64,000 nt of DNA from Sphingobacteriales bacterium JAD_PAG50586_3 (GTDB taxonomy: Bacteria > Bacteroidota > Bacteroidia > CAMBQF01). The position numbers and the translations under genes were made by a program. The notes beneath the pieces are model-generated. The model was not told the origin of the DNA. It searched no databases and saw nothing but the letters and a program-made list of their open reading frames with translations. Within the stretch, counting starts at the first letter, position 1; the number at the start of each line of letters is the position of its first letter. The stretch lies in assembly GCA_023213195.1 (NCBI GenBank), contig CP096135.1, forward strand, positions 1,754,616 through 1,818,615, written 5' to 3'. This document shows positions 59,647 to 64,000 of the stretch, one piece after another.

Positions 59647-60917
59647 ATGATTACCCTACCGTACATACGCGAAAACAAAGACGAGGCCATTGAACGCCTT
59701 GCCATACGTAATATTGATGCCCGCGCCACCATCGAGAGTATTTTGGCTACCGATGCCGATAAGCGCAAAAAACAGGCAGAACTGGAAACAGGCCTTGCCG
59801 AAGCCAATGCTCTGGCCAAAGAAATTGGTACCCTGTTTAAATCGGGCCAAACAGATAAGGCCAACGAGTTAAAAGCCAAATCGGGCGACTGGAAAGAGCG
59901 CGAAAAGGTGCTTACCGCCGAACTGGAAGCCCTGAAACCGCTATTTACGATTTGCTGGTTACCCTGCCCAACACCCCGGCCCTGTTTGTGCCTAAAGGCG
60001 CTACGCCCGAGGAGAATGTTACCGTTTTTGAGCACGGTGCTATACCAACCCTACACGAAGGCGCTAAGCCGCATTGGGAGCTAACAGAGCAGTACAAACT
60101 GATTGATTTTGAACTGGGCAATAAAATTACCGGGGCGGGTTTTCCTGTATACACCGGTAAAGGCGCTAAGTTGCAAAGGGCGCTTATAAACTTCTTTTTA
60201 GATGAAGCCTCTAAAGCAGGCTACGATGAAGTGCAAGTGCCTTTGTTGGTGAATGCCGCTTCGGGCTTTGGTACCGGGCAGTTGCCTGATAAGGAAGGCC
60301 AGATGTACCATGCACAGGTTGATGATTTGTATTTGATACCAACTGCCGAGGTACCTATTACCAACCTGTACCGCGATGTTATTCTTAAAGCAGACCAGTT
60401 TCCTATTAAGAATATGGGTTATACCCCATGCTTCCGCCGCGAGGCAGGCTCTTACGGTGCGCACGTGCGTGGCCTAAACCGCCTGCATCAGTTTGATAAG
60501 GTAGAAATTGTACAACTGCAGCACCCTGATAAAAGCTACGAAACACTGGAGCAGATGAAAGAGCACGTAAAAGGCTTATTGGTTAAGCTGGAGCTGCCTT
60601 TCCGTATACTGCACCTGTGCGGTGGCGATATGGGCTTTGCATCGGCCTGCACGTACGATTTTGAGGTGTATTCTACCGCCCAACAGCGTTGGTTAGAGTG
60701 CAGCTCGGTTTCTAACTTTGAAACCTTCCAGACAAACCGATTGAAACTGCGTTTTAAAGATGTTGACGGTAAAACCAAACTGGCACATACCCTAAATGGT
60801 TCAGCTCTAGCACTGCCACGTATTGTGGCTGCCTTGTTAGAGAACCACCAAACACCCGATGGTGTTAAAATACCGGCGGCTTTGGTGCCATACACAAAGT
60901 TTGATATAATTAGCTAA
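59647..60917 (+). CDS. serS: Seryl-tRNA synthetase, frameshifted
   Basis: Charges tRNA-Ser and tRNA-Sec with serine. Fragments 59647-59940 (coiled-coil arm, ITLPYIRENKDEAIERLAIRNIDARATIE) and 59952-60917 are joined by one base near 59938 (a CC that should be CCC, giving LKPAIYDLLVTLPNTPA). Class II motifs: TAEVPITNLYRDVI, motif 2 PCFRREAGSYGAHVRGLNRLHQFDKVE, and motif 3 ALPRIVAALLENHQ. Combined about 424 residues, normal. As an essential gene, it argues that this frameshift is an error. Confidence 0.95.
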
Positions 60918-60984
60918 AATTTAAATTCCCCCTTTTTAAAGGGGGTGTTTTTGCTACCAAGCAAAAACGGGGATTTTATTTTGA

Positions 60985-61018
60985 AAAAGCCGTAGAGGAA
61001 TCTGCGGCTTTTATTTTT
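60985..61018 (+). terminator. Intrinsic terminator after serS
   Basis: AAAAGCCGTAG, loop AGGAAT, CTGCGGCTTTT with a G-T mismatch position, then T-rich sequence. Two other palindromes (60926-60945 and 60947-60968) precede it. Confidence 0.7.
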
Positions 61019-61538
61019 AGCGGGTTGTAGCTATTTTAGCATGCTTTTAATCTTATTTCTTGGCTTACTTGTCAACCAAAAGCCTTTAATAGAAAATATT
61101 ACTGTTGATTAGCAGGGCATTGTAAAACCACTCTGCATGCGTCCATCTTATAATGTCTTTTAAGCAAGTAATAATTGTATCTTTGTAAGTGTACCAGCTA
61201 AGTATATTATTCTCGCACCGGGGCATAATGTTGATACAGAGGAATCTACCATTTTGAAATGAAAACATCGGTGTGTGCTTTAATACATTTTAAGCGTTAT
61301 GCCATCTTAACACTCATAATCAGCAGGTAAAAATCAGATTTTTCTCTGCACCACTTCCCGGGTTTTAGCTGCATTATTAAATCGTTACAACCAGGGTTCA
61401 TAATAAAACAATCGTTGCCCCGCTCTCCAAAACCGGACAATTAACAATTATTAAATTGTATTACACTACAGGTACGATGTTGACAGTCTGTAAAATTTAG
61501 TACAAATAAGCATTGGTGAGTGTTTAAACACAACAAGA
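61019..61538. other. Gene-free spacer upstream of the GAF protein
   Basis: 520 bases, AT-rich. I see no supported gene, repeat or RNA structure. It presumably carries the promoter for the GAF gene. Confidence 0.5.
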
Positions 61539-62087
61539 ATGCATTGTAATTTAGGAGTAAACGAAGAAGAAAGGATGGCTGCACTCCGCAGCTACAACAT
61601 CCTTGATACACCGGCCGAAGATATTTTTGATGAAATAACCAGGCAGGGTGCCAAAATGTGCAACGTGCCGGTATGTGCTATTGCATTGGTAGATGAAGGC
61701 CGTGTATGGTTTAAATCGATAGTAGGAATGGATATGCCTGAAATACCCCGCGATTGCGGTATATGTTCAGATGCTATACTACAACCGGACGGAACGTATG
61801 AAATATACAACACCCTGGCCGAACCTAACCATGCTAATAACCCATTAGTTACCGGCCCACCCAATATTGTTTTTTACTATGCCGTTGTATTGGCAACGCC
61901 AGAGGGTTTACCGTTAGGAACGTTATGTGTGGTAGATAGTAAACCACGTACTCTTTCTTCACATCAAAAAACAATGTTGAAAACCTTAGCCAGCCAGGCT
62001 ATGACCTTTATACGCATTAGAAAGAAATTTACAATTAACGCTAAAGCCACCAACGTATTTGTAAATAAAGAACAGAGCGTAAGTTAA
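61539..62087 (+). CDS. GAF-domain protein
   Basis: 182 residues with one GAF domain: EERMAALRSYNILDTPAEDIFDEITRQGAKMCNVPVCAIALVDEGRVWFKSIVGMDMPEIPRD ... GLPLGTLCVVDSKPRTLS. This is the GAF type often attached to PAS kinases, here free-standing. It may bind a small ligand and act with a separate kinase such as those at 8-17 kb, but no direct partner adjoins. Confidence 0.85.
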   Translation: MHCNLGVNEEERMAALRSYNILDTPAEDIFDEITRQGAKMCNVPVCAIALVDEGRVWFKSIVGMDMPEIPRDCGICSDAILQPDGTYEIYNTLAEPNHANNPLVTGPPNIVFYYAVVLATPEGLPLGTLCVVDSKPRTLSSHQKTMLKTLASQAMTFIRIRKKFTINAKATNVFVNKEQSVS

Positions 62088-62145
62088 CTAATTATCTATA
62101 GTGTTTGATTGTTAGGCAATTAGAAGCGTAATTACTATTGCAAAT

Positions 62146-64000
62146 TTAGTTGCCTATAAACACATCAGCCCCCGCGTTAAGCGTGCCTTTGTTTGTTAGG
62201 TCTTTTACCACTGTTATGGTTTTGCCATTAGTATTGGTAACGCTTGCACCTACACGTATATCCAGGTTTTTTACTACCGCATTATTGCCTGTACTTAGCA
62301 CAGGGAAGTTACCACTTTGCAAACTAACATCGGGTATAATAGCATCGGTATGTAGGGTAGGTACCCGCGGCGGCGACCAATTTAAATTGTTGTTCCAATC
62401 GGTGCTTACGGCGCCGGTCCAGTTAATAGTAAAGGCTACGTTTACAGCTTTATTATCTATGGCTGATATATTACCTGCATTGTCTGTAACAATAGAACGT
62501 ACCATTCCCGCAGGTTGGTTCATGCTCGGGTTTTGACGCCAAATATCGGCGGTAGTATCAGCCTGTGCAATGCTTATGGTAGTAGTTGCAGGGCGTGAAC
62601 GGTACACCTCAAAATCATCAATAGTATAAACACAATTCCCACTGCGAAATGCTATGTATTTGCCTGTAGTATAAGGCGAGGTATCAATCCATGTACCTAC
62701 TAATGCATTATCCATCCACACCATTGTTTTACCTGTAATACGGTCAAAGCTTACCTTGTAATCGTACCATTGGTTATTGTTTATTGGCAGTAAAAAACTA
62801 GTTGTTAAACTGAATACGTTATTAGCTACTTTGTAAATCTGCACCTCGTCCTGGTCGGCCCTAAACCACACAAAATACGAGTTGCCGTGGTTGTCTAATG
62901 TATCGCTGCTGGCCATAAAATGAAAGCCCGCACGGCGGTTGGTTCCACTGCCGTCTATCTTACCCCTCCAATGGTACAGATAAGTATTAGCTAAATCTTC
63001 TTTTACGGTTGAATAGATATTAGTGTTAGCAAGCGCTTCATCGCTCTGCACCAAGCTGGCGTTTACAATGCCCCATGTGCCTGTGTGGGCTGTCCACATA
63101 TCTATGCTCTCAAAATCATCACGGTAAAAGCCATTATTGTTGTTGGCACTCCACCGCGTGCTGTCGTAAAAGGCAACAGTGTAAAAACGCTGTTGTAGGC
63201 CACTGCCGCCAACATTGTCTGCATCAGTATACATAGCTACAAAACTACTATCATACCATGCAGCAACAGAGTTAACAACTGTAGTAGGTGCAATATAATC
63301 ACCATTTGGCACTGTAGTGTAGGTTGCAGCCCAGCCGGGTGCGGTAGTAGCGCAATCGGACCTGAACCGTAATAACAATGCATTGCCCGATGAGGTTATC
63401 GGCCCCGGCAGTGTAGTGCCGGTGTACGTTCCAAGCAATGGGGCGTTAACGCTATTGCCATCGTACAAATACAAATAGTCCCAATTATTTTCTATGTTGA
63501 ATTGGGTAAACGTAAGTGTAATGCTTGTTGTGTTCGGCGGATTGATAAGCGTTACCGTATGCTCATCATCGGCATAGTTTCCATTAGCACCGCCGCTATC
63601 ATAAATAGTACCTGCGTTGGCGGTTAATGTGTTTACGGGAGTACTGTTGTTTATCAGGTTATAAAATTTTATCCAGTCCCAATTAGGGCCGGGGTCGCTA
63701 TGGCTTTGGTTGGCAAAGTGCTGGTGGCCTTTTATTTTTATGCAACCTCCTAATTGGCAATTAGCAGAACCTCCGGTGCATGCAGGGCCATAATAGGTGC
63801 GCAATGGGTTTATACCATATCCGCTGTTGCAAATATCTCTACATAAGTTGGCCGATGAGGTATACATGGCATTGGTATACCATGCAGGGTTGTCTACATA
63901 ACCTTCATGTTCTATGCCAATGGTGTAAGGGTTTTCGTTGCCCACATGCCATGCCTTGTCGCTTTCTAGCACCATTTGCGTTACCTGCCCATCGCTGGAG
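62146..64000 (-). CDS. Secreted multidomain protein: amidase-2, CUB and further domains, N-terminus beyond window
   Basis: Open from the right edge to the TAA at 62146, about 618 residues visible. In order: an N-acetylmuramoyl-L-alanine amidase type 2 domain (AWHVGNENPYTIGIEHEG, GGCIKIKGHQHF, SHSDPGPNWDW with zinc-ligand His residues), a CUB-like domain (YADDEHTVTLINPPNTTSITLTFTQFNIE...), then a LamG-like beta-sandwich (DDFESIDMWTAHTGTWGIV) and a short WSPPRVPTLHTDAIIPDVSLQSG segment. It ends FIGN without a recognisable T9SS tail, so the 3' end may be cut short. It likely cleaves peptidoglycan or another polymer. Confidence 0.75.
   Translation of the reverse strand, partial: SSDGQVTQMVLESDKAWHVGNENPYTIGIEHEGYVDNPAWYTNAMYTSSANLCRDICNSGYGINPLRTYYGPACTGGSANCQLGGCIKIKGHQHFANQSHSDPGPNWDWIKFYNLINNSTPVNTLTANAGTIYDSGGANGNYADDEHTVTLINPPNTTSITLTFTQFNIENNWDYLYLYDGNSVNAPLLGTYTGTTLPGPITSSGNALLLRFRSDCATTAPGWAATYTTVPNGDYIAPTTVVNSVAAWYDSSFVAMYTDADNVGGSGLQQRFYTVAFYDSTRWSANNNNGFYRDDFESIDMWTAHTGTWGIVNASLVQSDEALANTNIYSTVKEDLANTYLYHWRGKIDGSGTNRRAGFHFMASSDTLDNHGNSYFVWFRADQDEVQIYKVANNVFSLTTSFLLPINNNQWYDYKVSFDRITGKTMVWMDNALVGTWIDTSPYTTGKYIAFRSGNCVYTIDDFEVYRSRPATTTISIAQADTTADIWRQNPSMNQPAGMVRSIVTDNAGNISAIDNKAVNVAFTINWTGAVSTDWNNNLNWSPPRVPTLHTDAIIPDVSLQSGNFPVLSTGNNAVVKNLDIRVGASVTNTNGKTITVVKDLTNKGTLNAGADVFIGN

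Noticed and set aside
61086..61268. 60-codon minus-strand frame
   Set aside because: No plausible composition, no ribosome site, no neighbours suggesting a gene.

Overview
The window looks like a chromosomal segment of a Bacteroidota bacterium. The evidence is a pair of Type IX secretion (T9SS) surface proteins (SprB-type repeats with a sorting tail, and a giant PKD-repeat adhesin beside a gliding-motility C-terminal domain protein), promoters of the TTTG-N18-20-TAnnTTTG type, bestrophin, DUF4407 and pirin genes typical of the phylum, and intergenic palindromes common there. I cannot place it more finely; an environmental Chitinophagales/Sphingobacteriales/Flavobacteriales-like genome would fit.

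Layout. 1-7.5 kb: an MMPL/RND transporter cut by the window edge, a small membrane protein, LptF/LptG permease, an HNH endonuclease, a two-gene split 5'-nucleotidase, and dnaA with a strong terminator. 8-17.5 kb: a signalling island of three related PAS histidine kinases, three nearly identical single-domain receivers and one longer receiver. 17.5-21.8 kb: bestrophin-type channel and an SprB-repeat surface protein. 21.8-26.7 kb: a PIN-domain protein, two paralogous membrane proteins, prfA, an MGMT-like protein and Dps. 26.8-29.5 kb: a MarR regulator and a pirin / OsmC / Fe-S CDGSH / FMN-reductase run that looks like a redox-stress operon. 29.6-38.4 kb: GH16 glucanase, PrsW protease, the ~2,100-residue PKD adhesin and a small T9SS type-B sorting-domain protein. 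38.6-38.95 kb: tRNA-Phe, a decayed tRNA-Ala copy, and tRNA-Ala. 39-47 kb: small membrane proteins, a DUF433 protein, acetyl-CoA synthetase, a GerW (YtfJ)/YtfI-like pair, a repeat-rich spacer, a cluster of unknown genes with DUF4407, and DUF2200. 47.1-52.6 kb: a SUF Fe-S assembly operon (sufA-like, sufB, sufC, sufD, sufS). 52.6-64 kb: paralogous membrane proteins, an OmpR/histidine-kinase pair, two paralogous membrane proteins, a cytochrome c lipoprotein, the yceD-rpmF-fabH operon, serS behind an 18-bp perfect hairpin, a GAF protein, and a secreted amidase/CUB protein cut by the right edge.

A caution governs the whole annotation. About 22 genes, including ones that must work (serS, sufC, sufD, acs), carry a single-base indel, usually in a homopolymer run of G, C, A or T, and two more carry a lone in-frame stop. 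This is the signature of uncorrected sequence error, so I annotate these as single genes spanning the break and say where it lies. I found no CRISPR array, transposase, prophage or toxin-secretion locus. The most unusual items are the receiver/kinase island, the separated adhesin and sorting domain, the tRNA-Ala relic with a palindrome in place of its anticodon, and the serS hairpin.
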